Shown in pieces: positions 53,205 to 63,169 of a stretch of DNA of 64,000 nt (the stretch's first letter is position 1; each line of letters opens with the position of its first letter). The notes under the pieces are model-generated. The model searched no databases. It saw nothing but the letters and a program-made list of their open reading frames with translations, and was not told the DNA's origin. Source of the stretch: Vibrionales bacterium SWAT-3 (GTDB lineage: Bacteria > Pseudomonadota > Gammaproteobacteria > Enterobacterales > Vibrionaceae); NCBI GenBank assembly GCA_000169995.1, contig AAZW01000012.1, positions 1 through 64,000 on the forward strand, in the 5' to 3' direction. The position numbers and the translations under genes are program-made.

Positions 53205-55748
53205 ATGGGCGTATCAAAAGATTTAAAAGGGTTTTATCAAGAAGCCAAACGTGAATATAACCACCTGCATTCTGAACTGCCTTACCGGACTTTTAATACG
53301 GAGCACGGCCTCTTTCATAACAGAAAAGGCGTCGGATTTGGCTTCAAATTGAGCGTCTTAGCGGGGGCGAATGACGATATAGTGGAGGCGTTTAACCGTC
53401 TCATCATGGATTTACCGACTGGCCATAAATGGGATTACCATGTTTCCATGATGGGCCACAACCGCGTGAGTCATTTGATTGAGCAAAATGCCGCATTGAA
53501 ATCCGCTCGTACGGGTATTTGCAGTGAATTAGCAAAACAAGAAGCCGATTACGCCAACTTTGCGGCTCACCACGGCTTTTTTCATCGTCAGAAGCATTAC
53601 TTTGACATCAAAGATTACACCGCGTGGTTGTTTGTCTCCAGTACGGACGATGTTGACCAGGTATTGGATTGCAAAGAGGCACTCACCACCTCTTTATCCC
53701 AAATTGGACTGGAGCTCACGCCACTCATCCCTGAAGGCTTAATCAACTACGTCGAAGGCATTCTCAATTTTGACCCCACATAAACTGCCCCTTGTGAATC
53801 TGAATACGCCCCCGAAGCGTTGCTCTACAAACAAGCCCTCTCTCCTGATACCGAGTTTTTAACGCGCCGACATTACACCGACGTTCGCTTTAGTAACCAC
53901 CAACATCAAACGGTGACCTCTCGGATCATTTCCTTAGGCTTACGCAGCACGCCTCGCACTTTCCGCCTATACGCCTTGCCCGATTGTTTTGCGTCCTTAA
54001 AGAGCGTGGCCAAAAATGTGCAATGTCCACACCTCATGACCCTCAATTTTCGCCATCAAGAATCGGGCAGTTTTGCGACCAAAAATGGCGGACGCATTGG
54101 GGAGCTGGAAAAAACGCTCAAGTCCCCGATGGCATTTTTCTTCCCTCAAGCGAAGAAAGAGCAGGCCGAACGCGAGCAAATTCGAGATGAAATGTCGGAT
54201 GGCATCAACAGCATGGCATACATGCACCTGACGCTGACGTTATTCACCAACAAAAAATCCGAGCGACTGCACCGCACTACGGCCATTAACGCCTTTCGCT
54301 CTGGCGGGATCGATTTACAAACCGTATCGATGCTGCAAAGCCAAGCACTCATGACAACCTTACCGTTCATGATGACCGATGGGTTTTGGGCCGATTGCGA
54401 CCGTGCTGGACGCATTCAAACCGTAAAAACCGGTAATGTGGCTAACCTCTTGCCTCTTGTGATGGACGTAAAGAATTTCAGTGGCGGCATGATGCTGCCC
54501 ACCATGCGCCAACAAGCCTTTTGGTTTAATCCGTTTAATTGTGGGTCAGATAACTACAACATCGCCCTGACCGGAGGCTCCGGGGCAGGAAAATCCTTCT
54601 TTGTGCAAAAGCTCGCCGAAACCCTCTTTGCCATGAACGGTAAAATCTGGGCGTTAGACAAAGGAAAGAGCTTTAAAAAGCTCACCTTGATGCTTGGCGG
54701 TCGTTATATGACGGCTGACAAGATTTACCTCAATCCATTTACTCATCTGGAACGCATTGCTATGGGCGATGACTATACCGATGAGAAAGGCGAACAGGTC
54801 AACCCTCTCAAGGAAACGCTGCACACCATCACCGGACTCTTTGCGACCATGGCCTGCCCCACGCACGAAATGGGAGATTTTGAAAAATCGGTCCTCGGGG
54901 ATTGCATCATTACGGCTTGGCAGACACACAAAAGCGAGACGTTAGTTGACCATGTGCAAGAAGCACTGTTTGCGGCGGCCGAAAAACAAGGCGGTGATCG
55001 CCGCCTTTCCGATATCGCCATGCAACTGAATAAATACCGCTCAGAGGGGATCTACGGAGACACTTTCAATAAACCGTCCATGCTCGATCCCAATGTCCAC
55101 TTCACCACCATTGAACTGGACGGATTTCCCTCGGACATCATGCGACCGGTGATTTTTGCACTGATGTCGAGCATCACTCAGCAGATGTACTTGTCCGGCT
55201 CTCGTTCCACGCCGAAGATGTGCATCATTGAAGAAGCGTGGTCTCTGATGGCGGGCTCTAATGCGCAGGCACAAGAGTTCATCAATACCGGTTATCGCAC
55301 CGCCCGAAAATTTGGGGGATCGTTTTGCACCGTAACGCAAGGGATTGAGGATTTTTACAGCACACCCGAAGCGCTTGCCGCCTTCAATAACTCCGACATT
55401 CACATCACTCTGCGTCAAGGCAGTGGATTGGCGAAATTCATCAAAGACAATCCTTCACACTTTTCACCCTATGAGCAATTTGTCATCAAGAGTTTTGAAA
55501 AGTCATCCATCGCCGGTTACAGCTCTGTCATGCTAAAAACCGGGAATGTAACGACCTTTCATCGCTTGTTTGCCGATCCTTTTACTCGTGCGTGCCTTTC
55601 GACAGAGCCGCATGAATTTGAATACTGTGAAAACTTGATGAACCAAGGCCTATCACTTATGGACGCCGTCAATCAAACCGCCGAGCATTTTTACGGAAAG
55701 GAAATTAAGACCTTTAATACCCTCATCTATGGCAAGGAGCCCAAATGA
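53205..55748 (+). pseudogene. traC: Type IV secretion ATPase TraC, in-frame stop
   Basis: TraC is the VirB4-like ATPase needed for pilus assembly. The reading frame of 847 codons is interrupted only by a TAA at codon 193 (53,781-53,783). Both sides are in the same frame and read on as TAPCESEYAPEALLYKQALS. The second part carries Walker A GGSGAGKSFF (Lys463), Walker B MCIIEEAWSLM and GSFCTVTQGIED. The full length is close to that of F TraC. A single base change, for example from CAA or AAA, would explain the stop. No plausible restart lies just after it, so TraC should be inactive as written. Confidence 0.88.
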
Positions 55749-56092
55749 AATCCATTCGTCACACCTATCTTGTCTATGCCTTGTTGGCTATAGCGTTAAT
55801 GATGTTCACCCTGATAGCCATTAAGCTCAATACGGCGCCACAAATCGTGGTCTTCGATATCGAACAAACGTTATCGCAATATCAAGACCAACTCATTGAA
55901 GCCAATCTCGACGATCAAGAGCACAACGCGCAACTGGCGACCTTTGATACGGATCTCAGGCGACTCTTGAAAGAATACGCGCAAGCGCACCACCTCGTGA
56001 TCCTCGTTCCAGGCGCGCTCATCAGCGGGGCGCCAGATAGAACTACCGAGATCCAACATTATGTTATTGAGGCGCTTAAAAAGGAGTCATGA
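55745..56092 (+). CDS. trbI: Conjugal transfer protein TrbI
   Basis: A 115-residue inner-membrane protein with one N-terminal helix (TYLVYALLAIALMMFTLIAI) and a periplasmic domain in which VVFDIEQTLSQYQ and VILVPGALISGAPD are typical of F-type TrbI. It overlaps traC by four bases (ATGA). In F it influences pilus retraction or outgrowth. Confidence 0.85.
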   Translation: MKSIRHTYLVYALLAIALMMFTLIAIKLNTAPQIVVFDIEQTLSQYQDQLIEANLDDQEHNAQLATFDTDLRRLLKEYAQAHHLVILVPGALISGAPDRTTEIQHYVIEALKKES

Positions 56093-56096
56093 GCTT

Positions 56097-56822
56097 ATGA
56101 TTGTTCACGGTCATTCATCCATCACACCCACCGCACTCTTAAGAGGGGTCAGTGTCACTTTACTGACCATCGCCCCCACCGCTCTTGGTCAACAGTTTGG
56201 GCGTCAAGGTGAACTGTTTCCTATTGCAGAAGTGGACATGTTGCAATGGATCAACAGCCGGTTGACACACTTAGAAGCCACAGGAGAAACCGCAAAGATG
56301 CAACAGCAGTTTGTGGAGAGCGTAGAAAATAGCGTGCGAAGACCCCCTCCCGTTGAAGGGTTGACCACCACCACCGCACCCAACACCTTTTACATCGACC
56401 CATCATTAAAGCTGGCCACTGATATCAAAGATGCACAAGGCCACCTCCTTTATGCCAAAGGCCTCGTCATCAACCCCTTTGATACCGACACTTGGCCAAT
56501 CGATATTCCAAAAAAGTCATTCGATTACTCGCATGTGATTGTCTTTTTTGATGGTGACGACCCGAGGCAGCGCGCTTGGGCTAAACAATACCGCGCAGAT
56601 AAGCCGATAAAATGGACCCTCACCAACGGCAGTCCAGAAGAGGTCGCCACGGAGTTTGACGCACGAATTTATTTTGACCAACAAGGTCACTACAGCCGTC
56701 AATTTCAACTCTCACACATTCCCTCTCTGATTGAACAAGACGGGGCGCGGTGGAAGATCACAGAGATCGATGTGACGCCATTCACCTCGACCATGAACAA
56801 GAGTGAGACGGAAATAAAATAA
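56097..56822 (+). CDS. traW: Pilus assembly protein TraW
   Basis: A 241-residue periplasmic protein. The ATG at 56,097 has AAGGAG upstream and opens a signal peptide ending at TALG before QQFG. The mature start QQFGRQGELFPIAEVDMLQWI is characteristic of TraW, as is the C-terminal pattern VIVFFDGDDPRQRAWAKQY. In F, TraW works with TrbC and TraU in pilus assembly. A frame extension to 56,061 overlaps trbI and is not favoured. Confidence 0.88.
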   Translation: MIVHGHSSITPTALLRGVSVTLLTIAPTALGQQFGRQGELFPIAEVDMLQWINSRLTHLEATGETAKMQQQFVESVENSVRRPPPVEGLTTTTAPNTFYIDPSLKLATDIKDAQGHLLYAKGLVINPFDTDTWPIDIPKKSFDYSHVIVFFDGDDPRQRAWAKQYRADKPIKWTLTNGSPEEVATEFDARIYFDQQGHYSRQFQLSHIPSLIEQDGARWKITEIDVTPFTSTMNKSETEIK

Positions 56823-56833
56823 GGAGAAAGACC

Positions 56834-57835
56834 TTGAGATCCCATGGGTTATTACTGTTTGGTTTGTTCCTGTTTCCTTGGCAAGGTCAAGCTCAATCCG
56901 CCGCTTGCACGGGGCATTTCTTAAATCCATTGTCTGATATTTGCTGGGACTGCCTATTTCCTATGACGCTGGGCAGTGTGCCTCTCATTAACTCGACATA
57001 CCCTGACACCACCAACCCAAGCATGCCAATCTCCTATTGTCCTAAACCCCCGCCTATTTTTATGCAAATTGGCTTAAACATTGGGTATTGGGAGCCGTAT
57101 TCCTTGGTGGACGTGACGCGAGTCCCTTACTGCATGGTTAATATGGGAATGCAGTTGAGTAATGACAATAGCCAAAAAATAGGAGGCGCGCAGCACGATT
57201 CAAGCGCCAAAACCAGCGGCAATGCGTTCTACCAGGTCCATTGGTACAAATATCCGGTGATTTATTGGCTACAACTGATGCAGTCGGCGGCCTGCATGGC
57301 CACAGATAATTTTGATGTGGCCTACCTCACCGAGCTTGACCCGTTTTGGGATGATGATGAGATGTCGTTCATTCTCAACCCCGAAGCGATTCTATTCGGT
57401 CACCCCATCACGCAACTCTCTTGCATCACCGAAGCCATGGCGACCACCACGGGGCGCGTTTTGCCTTTTGATGCGCTTTTTTGGTGTTTAGGCTCACAAG
57501 GCAGCGTCTACCCATTAACCGGTAACAGCGCTTACTCTCATACCGGCCCTCAAGTTGGCACACTGATGCTAGAGCGTTTTAATTTTAAAATGCATAGGCA
57601 AGGGGTTGTGTGGGAAACCCGGGGCGAGGATGGCGCGGTCTGTTATCAGTGGCCAGAGCCTATTTTGCCGAAAAGTCGTTATCGCTATCAATTGTCGGCG
57701 CCGATTGGTGATGCCGCTCACTGTTATCCCTATGGCACAACGTCGTCACTTTGGGAGCAAGGCAAAGATAACCCAACCACCGGCGGTAACTTTGGTTTTG
57801 TGAACTGGCGTAAACGTAACTGCGTATTCTTATAA
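56834..57835 (+). CDS. traU: Pilus assembly protein TraU
   Basis: A 333-residue periplasmic protein with a signal peptide ending at GQAQS. It begins with TTG at 56,834, which has AAGGAG seven bases upstream. The Cys-rich start (ACTGHFLNPLSDICWDCLFP) and the long conserved sequence through YWEPYSLVDVTRVPYCMVNMG match TraU closely. In F the protein is needed more for DNA transfer than for pilus formation. The many cysteines are expected to need TrbB/DsbC-like isomerase help. Confidence 0.9.
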   Translation: MRSHGLLLFGLFLFPWQGQAQSAACTGHFLNPLSDICWDCLFPMTLGSVPLINSTYPDTTNPSMPISYCPKPPPIFMQIGLNIGYWEPYSLVDVTRVPYCMVNMGMQLSNDNSQKIGGAQHDSSAKTSGNAFYQVHWYKYPVIYWLQLMQSAACMATDNFDVAYLTELDPFWDDDEMSFILNPEAILFGHPITQLSCITEAMATTTGRVLPFDALFWCLGSQGSVYPLTGNSAYSHTGPQVGTLMLERFNFKMHRQGVVWETRGEDGAVCYQWPEPILPKSRYRYQLSAPIGDAAHCYPYGTTSSLWEQGKDNPTTGGNFGFVNWRKRNCVFL

Positions 57836-57846
57836 GGAAAAAGACG

Positions 57847-58533
57847 ATGTTATTTAACCCTAGAGCCTCTTGGCTGTTACTGATTCTGTTGATAAGCCCT
57901 CTCTTATTAGCCAAAACGGGTTACTCGCAAGAAGAGCTCAAAGCCCTTGCCAAGCAAGAGCAGACCATTACAGCGCCAACCCATCAAAGCGAACTGACCA
58001 CCCTTCTTGAACGAGGTCAGCAACATAAACAAGAAGCGTTGTCGATGAATCAACACCTCGATAACGCGTTGCAAGACTCGCCGCTCGCGAGTGTGCTTGG
58101 GGTGCCTCAGGAAAATCCAAACAAAAAGGCGCAAGGTGTGATGGTGTTTGTGTCACTTTCCATGCCTGATAACGCGCTCAAACAACTACTCAAACAAAGT
58201 CAGCAATATCAGGTTCCGCTCGTGATACGGGGCGTGCTTCCCGAAGGCATGGTCCCAACCACCTCTCGAATCATGCATTTGTTAGAAGCGTCCGACGAGG
58301 GAGAGGCGATTGAGGGCGGTTTTGCCATCAGCCCACAATGGTTTCGTCAATTTAACATCACCCATGTCCCCGTGTTTGTGGCGATTGGAGACGCGTGCAA
58401 TGAAGCGTCTTGCCCGAAAAATGCTTACGACGTGGTTCACGGCAACCTTTCCCTTCCCAACGCATTAACGATTTTAAGCCAAGGCGATGTAGGCCACATC
58501 GCCAAACAAGTGCTCAATAGGAGTTCCCCTTGA
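57847..58533 (+). CDS. trbC: Pilus assembly protein TrbC
   Basis: A 228-residue periplasmic protein with a signal peptide (LLLILLISPLLLAKTGYS). The C-terminal TrbC_Ftype domain reads MVFVSLSMPDNALKQLLKQS and FNITHVPVFVA, a thioredoxin-like fold without an active CxxC. It interacts with TraW in the F system. It lies directly after traU and overlaps the traN start by four bases. Confidence 0.88.
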   Translation: MLFNPRASWLLLILLISPLLLAKTGYSQEELKALAKQEQTITAPTHQSELTTLLERGQQHKQEALSMNQHLDNALQDSPLASVLGVPQENPNKKAQGVMVFVSLSMPDNALKQLLKQSQQYQVPLVIRGVLPEGMVPTTSRIMHLLEASDEGEAIEGGFAISPQWFRQFNITHVPVFVAIGDACNEASCPKNAYDVVHGNLSLPNALTILSQGDVGHIAKQVLNRSSP

Positions 58534-60293
58534 ATACGCCCTTTTCACTGCCTTTTGTCTTGTTCTCTTTCAGCGTCGCTTTCTTACTCTCCCTTGATAC
58601 CCTGGCCGACTCTCAAGAAAATACGTTTTACGACAACGTGGAATGGGCGAAAAACGCCCCAAATGAGGCTTACAACCACTCAGAGATGACGCTTAACCTG
58701 TCCGACTTCTGCAGCAACAATAATCCAGGGTGTGAAAGCCAAATCCGACAACCTGATGAAGCGGGGATGACTGACTCACAAATCACAAACCAATCCACGT
58801 TGGAGTTTGGCAGCAACGAACACGCTCAAGCGATACAAGAGGGGTTTGACAATAATAGTGCCACCATTGACCCCAATGATGACACGTATCGATTCGCCAC
58901 CCTTGGCATTGAGAACGCCTATGAAATCAGTCATGGCCAGTCTAATCAATACGTCGATTGCGACAACGCCACGCAATGCGTCATTGATAACATCGCAAAG
59001 CAATGTCATCGTCCAACGAACAACAACGTGCCTTGTACAAAAGTACCCGTTGCCACCGTGAGCACCAGCGAGGTGATCTACCGCTGTCCATCCGGCTGGA
59101 AAAAGCAAGGGATTGATTGCCAACGTCCCCTCCAACAGTGCCGATACGATAATCGCAATTACGTGAGTCGATTAGGGGGGGACAGAGTTTGCTCTCTACC
59201 GGATATAACCACGTATTTATGGGATGAAAAACGTGTCTCTCCCAGCCAAGGCTACACGCTTGGCGCTTTAAAAAAGACCTATAGTATAGGGTGTCACAGA
59301 GGGACAGGCTGGGATAAACGCTACGAGATTTGTCGACCCACCATACAAACGATGAAAGCCACCTTGAGCTGCTCAGCCGGGTTCACCTTATCCGGGGGAA
59401 ACTGCATCAAAAACACCATTACCTGGCGAACACAATGTAGCCTGATGAACTCGTGTAATGTCACTCGCCAGCAATGCATTGAAGGTCAAGCCACCCGGAT
59501 CATTAATGGCATTCCGACCACGCTTGATTGTTGGAAGTATCGGGTTGACCACCAATGCACTCGACCCAATACGTGCAACGCCCTGCCCACCGATTGCACC
59601 ACGACTTCAACCCATTGTAGCCTCCAGCAAAACGGCGTGTGCATTGAGGAGAAAGTCAATAAATCCTGCCCACAGCGGCGCTGCAGCGCCACCCAATTAA
59701 CCTGTGGAGAAGAGAGCTTTTGTCTGGATGGCGATTGCTTTGAAGCGATGGAGACCACTTCAAACCGCTTTAATGAAAGCACCTCAGCCTTAGCAGCCCT
59801 CGCAGAAGCCGCTGACGGTATTGGCGATCCACCAATGATATTTGCAGGACAAGGGATGAAATGCACAGACGCCGCCTTTGGTTTTGCCGACTGTTGCAAA
59901 GACGGCGGTTGGGGCACGAGTATTGGCATAGCCCAATGCAATGATGAAGAGAAAGCGCTCGGTCAAGCCAAAGAGCAAGGCATTACGATTGCCCTTGGCA
60001 GTTATTGCGCAGAAAAAGTCTTAGGCGCGTGTATCCGGAAAAAGAAGACCTACTGCGTCTTTGATAGCAAGTTGGCACGCATCATCCAAGAGCAAGGCTC
60101 GAAAGGCCAGTTAGGTATCAGTCTGGGAACCGCCAAACACCCTATTTGCGGCGCTCTTACCCCCGAGCAGCTTCAAAACATAGATTTTGAACGCCTCGAC
60201 TTTTCGGACTTTTATGACGACATGCACCGCAACACCAACCTGCCTTCGGCAAAAGAAATCCAAGAGCGATTACAAAGCGCTTATCACCATTAA
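58530..60293 (+). CDS. traN: Mating-pair stabilisation protein TraN
   Basis: A 587-residue outer-membrane adhesin that stabilises mating pairs by binding recipient surface proteins. It begins with TTG at 58,530, overlapping the trbC stop. A signal peptide precedes an acidic N-terminal region, and the body is exceptionally rich in cysteine (for example CSLMNSCNVTRQQC, CCKDGGWGTSIGIAQC). The final region, GSYCAEKVLGACIRKKKTYC, is the TraN hallmark. The central variable part would determine recipient preference. Confidence 0.9.
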   Translation: MNTPFSLPFVLFSFSVAFLLSLDTLADSQENTFYDNVEWAKNAPNEAYNHSEMTLNLSDFCSNNNPGCESQIRQPDEAGMTDSQITNQSTLEFGSNEHAQAIQEGFDNNSATIDPNDDTYRFATLGIENAYEISHGQSNQYVDCDNATQCVIDNIAKQCHRPTNNNVPCTKVPVATVSTSEVIYRCPSGWKKQGIDCQRPLQQCRYDNRNYVSRLGGDRVCSLPDITTYLWDEKRVSPSQGYTLGALKKTYSIGCHRGTGWDKRYEICRPTIQTMKATLSCSAGFTLSGGNCIKNTITWRTQCSLMNSCNVTRQQCIEGQATRIINGIPTTLDCWKYRVDHQCTRPNTCNALPTDCTTTSTHCSLQQNGVCIEEKVNKSCPQRRCSATQLTCGEESFCLDGDCFEAMETTSNRFNESTSALAALAEAADGIGDPPMIFAGQGMKCTDAAFGFADCCKDGGWGTSIGIAQCNDEEKALGQAKEQGITIALGSYCAEKVLGACIRKKKTYCVFDSKLARIIQEQGSKGQLGISLGTAKHPICGALTPEQLQNIDFERLDFSDFYDDMHRNTNLPSAKEIQERLQSAYHH

Positions 60294-60317
60294 CTTAATC
60301 TATGAAGAGGACATGAC

Positions 60318-60524
60318 ATGGACTCCCTCCTACTTCCTTTACTTGTGGCCACCTTGTCGACAACCGGGTTTGCTACCCCCCTGATCCGCCATCTTTTATT
60401 CAAACGAAAACTCCATAAGCTCAAGCAAGAAATGATGAGGCACCAACAAAAACACGGTAACGATGAAGCACTTTGGATGTTATTTCACACGCGCACCCAC
60501 AAGATGCTGAGTTTCTGGCAATAA
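60318..60524 (+). CDS. Small membrane protein between traN and traF, unknown
   Basis: A 68-residue protein with one hydrophobic N-terminal helix (LLLPLLVATLSTTGFATPL) and a basic, helical cytosolic tail (KRKLHKLKQEMMRHQQKH). AAGAGG precedes the ATG. It occupies the slot held by trbE-like small genes in F but shows no clear similarity to them. Its place inside a tightly packed operon supports a role in transfer or exclusion. Confidence 0.6.
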   Translation: MDSLLLPLLVATLSTTGFATPLIRHLLFKRKLHKLKQEMMRHQQKHGNDEALWMLFHTRTHKMLSFWQ

Positions 60525-60536
60525 TGAGGTCACACC

Positions 60537-61346
60537 ATGAAGGACATATCCACAAAAACGGTGAACAACTCCGTTAACCGATTAATAATCAACCTCCTAC
60601 CGTTGATGTTGTTGTCTGTGTTTGCCTTTCACAGTTTCGCCAATGAGCCCCCCAAAGGCTGGCGCTGGTATAACGAGGCCAAAGCGCCGAAAGCCCCACC
60701 CAAAGAGGAGGAGCGCCTCCCCCCCAATAGCGTGTCTACGGTGATGAGCGCCACCGAGCAGATGCAATGGTTCCATCGGACATTTGAGGAAGCGTTAAAC
60801 GATGCCACGATTAACCCAACCGATGAAGAGAAAAATCTAAAATTGATGAAGCTGAAAAAATTCATCGATGGCAAAACCACTCAAACGGGCATGACCTTCA
60901 AAAAGCTCATCAACGAACACCCCGAATACTCGTACACCAAAGACCGCCCCACAGAGCAAGCCGCAAGAGCGACGTACTATCAAGGTCTCCAGCTTAAAAA
61001 CGAAGCCACTGTGCGTCAATTGGTGCAAGAAGGTTGGGGGCTCTACTTCATCTACGAAGGGCAAGACGCCTTATCTCAAACATTGGCGCCCTCCATCCAA
61101 GACTTTGCCAACCGGTACCACATCGAACTGGTGGGGATCAGCAAAGACGGTCAGACCTTTGAGGCGATTAATGAAAACCGTATTGATAAGACAGGGCGTG
61201 TACAGGTGCGCTACACACCGGCTTTAATGCTGGCCAATGTTCACACCAAAGCACTCAAGCCCCTCGCCTACGGCTTCATTTCACAAAAAGACTTGCTCTC
61301 TCGCTTTCACAACGTCGCGACCGATTATCAAGACAGCGACTTTTAA
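60537..61346 (+). CDS. traF: Pilus assembly protein TraF
   Basis: A 269-residue periplasmic protein with a signal peptide ending at SFA before NEPP. The mature start PPKGWRWYNEAKAP and the C-terminal thioredoxin-like domain (LYFIYEGQDALSQTLAPSIQDF) identify TraF. The thioredoxin fold lacks a CxxC active site, as usual for this protein. It is needed for pilus assembly in F. Confidence 0.88.
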   Translation: MKDISTKTVNNSVNRLIINLLPLMLLSVFAFHSFANEPPKGWRWYNEAKAPKAPPKEEERLPPNSVSTVMSATEQMQWFHRTFEEALNDATINPTDEEKNLKLMKLKKFIDGKTTQTGMTFKKLINEHPEYSYTKDRPTEQAARATYYQGLQLKNEATVRQLVQEGWGLYFIYEGQDALSQTLAPSIQDFANRYHIELVGISKDGQTFEAINENRIDKTGRVQVRYTPALMLANVHTKALKPLAYGFISQKDLLSRFHNVATDYQDSDF

Positions 61347-61361
61347 ATTAAGGAGCCCCTT

Positions 61362-61799
61362 ATGAACGTTTTCCTTCGCACATTATTGTTGAGTGTGCTG
61401 ATGATGCTCGCCTCACCCTCATTCGCTCAAACGCAAACTCACCCTGTGATGACAGGTCAGTACGCTTTGGTCTTCTTCCATTTTAGTCAATGCCCTGAGT
61501 GTCACCATTTTGCCCCGACCATGAAGCGACTCGAGCAAACCACTCAATTACCTGTGTACGATTTCTCCTTTGACGGACAGCCCATACCCGGTTACATCAC
61601 GCCTATCCCGACGACCTCTGACATCACCGCCGCGTTTTTTGGGGATCTCAAAAACGCCATTACGCCCGCCACGTTCTTAATCAACGTCAGCAATGGTAAG
61701 TACGTGCGTTTGAGTGAAGGCAATGTTCCGTACACTGAGCTGCTTAAGAGCTACCAAGCCGTGCGCGCCGATGTCACCATAATGGAGAGTTTACAATGA
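61362..61799 (+). CDS. trbB: Thiol-disulfide isomerase TrbB
   Basis: A 145-residue periplasmic thioredoxin-fold protein with signal peptide (SPSFA) and active site CPEC in FHFSQCPECHHFAP. It shares the F-type TrbB layout (PGYITPIPTTSDITAAFF, ITPATFLINV). It would isomerise disulfides in Cys-rich TraN, TraU and TraH. Its stop overlaps the traH start by four bases. Confidence 0.87.
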   Translation: MNVFLRTLLLSVLMMLASPSFAQTQTHPVMTGQYALVFFHFSQCPECHHFAPTMKRLEQTTQLPVYDFSFDGQPIPGYITPIPTTSDITAAFFGDLKNAITPATFLINVSNGKYVRLSEGNVPYTELLKSYQAVRADVTIMESLQ

Positions 61800-63157
61800 C
61801 GCGACCTACCCTCCTGGCTCTCTTGATGAGTATTGCCGGTTCACTTCATGCGGGCGGCCTGGGCGACGCCATGGACAGCTTTTGGGATGACAGCAGTTTT
61901 AACCACAACCTCACGAACCCAAGTGCCTATCAAGGCCAATCCGCCACTTACTATAATGCGGGCAGCTTGTTTGCTCGCACCAACATCAAAAACATTCAAT
62001 TGGCCGCCATCACCATGCCTTCTGTCAGCGTAGGATGCGGGGGCATTGATGCTTTTATGGGCGGTTTTTCTCACATTAATTCGGATCAACTGGTGTCTTT
62101 TGGTAAAGCCGTCATTGCCAACGCCGTGCCCTTCGCGGTGGATTTAGCGCTGCAAACTTGGGCGCCGAGCATCAAAGAGAATCGGGACAAACTGCAAGAT
62201 ATTGCTGACCAATTCCTCACCACCTCGATGAACTCTTGCCAAGTAGCGCAATCGGCGATCGATGGCTTAGCGGCCTTCACCGATGGGGAAGCCAAGCGTC
62301 ATGCCTGCGCCACCCTAGGCACACAAAGCAACGCTTTCGCTGATTGGTTAGAAGCGCAACACGAATGTCGCAGCGTCCGTACCAACCAGAGCACACTGGC
62401 TGGCAACACCGATGATGCCACGGCGCACGCCGTGAAAGTGAGCCTAAATGTGGTGTGGGATGCGCTCATGAAAAGCGCTTACCTTCAAGACAATCAAGAG
62501 GTCGCCGAGTTTATCTTAAGCCTCACTGGCACCGTCATTTACGACGCGCAGGGGACACCAAGCTACATTCCGGCGATGTTGGTGGGTAACGACACCGCCA
62601 TTAACGCCCTTTTGACCGGAGGGGATTTGGAGGTGTATCGATGCGACAACACCGAGACCTGCCTCTCGATGAGCCTCAGCGCCATCAGCCTAAGTGAAAG
62701 CCAAGCCTTTAACGCCAAGGTGCGCCACACCGTTGATACGCTCTACGCCCACTTACAATCTGACCAACCTATCACCGAATCCGAGAAGAGTTTTGTTGAA
62801 CTCAGTGACATTCCTATCTTGGCGATGCTCATTGATGATGCGCACCTGAACCTGCAACCGGAAAGCCATCTATACGCTCAAAATATTGCCGCCGATCTCT
62901 TGCATGCCTATCTCAATAACATGCTGATGATCGTCAATCAATCCATGACCAACCTCGCTTCGGTGAACCCAACCGACGTCAATCGCACTCTCGAAGGCAT
63001 CAACCGTGCAAGAGATTACTTACAAACCCTTCGAGACCGTCACAAAACAAAATTGAACGCGTACTTAGCCCTCACTGAGCGCCTAAAACGCAAACGAAAG
63101 CTCCTTAGCCAATCGGCAAGTGACGCTACCTTATCGAACCTCACCTTTGGCCATTAA
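61796..63157 (+). CDS. traH: Pilus assembly protein TraH
   Basis: A 453-residue periplasmic protein with a signal peptide ending near HAGG. The mature sequence has the conserved TraH features GGIDAFMGGFSHINSDQLVSFGKAV, then NSCQVAQ, and a C-terminal coiled coil. It is part of the pilus assembly group with TraF and TraW in F. It overlaps trbB by four bases and is followed by traG after 12 bases. Confidence 0.88.
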   Translation: MTRPTLLALLMSIAGSLHAGGLGDAMDSFWDDSSFNHNLTNPSAYQGQSATYYNAGSLFARTNIKNIQLAAITMPSVSVGCGGIDAFMGGFSHINSDQLVSFGKAVIANAVPFAVDLALQTWAPSIKENRDKLQDIADQFLTTSMNSCQVAQSAIDGLAAFTDGEAKRHACATLGTQSNAFADWLEAQHECRSVRTNQSTLAGNTDDATAHAVKVSLNVVWDALMKSAYLQDNQEVAEFILSLTGTVIYDAQGTPSYIPAMLVGNDTAINALLTGGDLEVYRCDNTETCLSMSLSAISLSESQAFNAKVRHTVDTLYAHLQSDQPITESEKSFVELSDIPILAMLIDDAHLNLQPESHLYAQNIAADLLHAYLNNMLMIVNQSMTNLASVNPTDVNRTLEGINRARDYLQTLRDRHKTKLNAYLALTERLKRKRKLLSQSASDATLSNLTFGH

Positions 63158-63169
63158 AGGAGATCCCCC

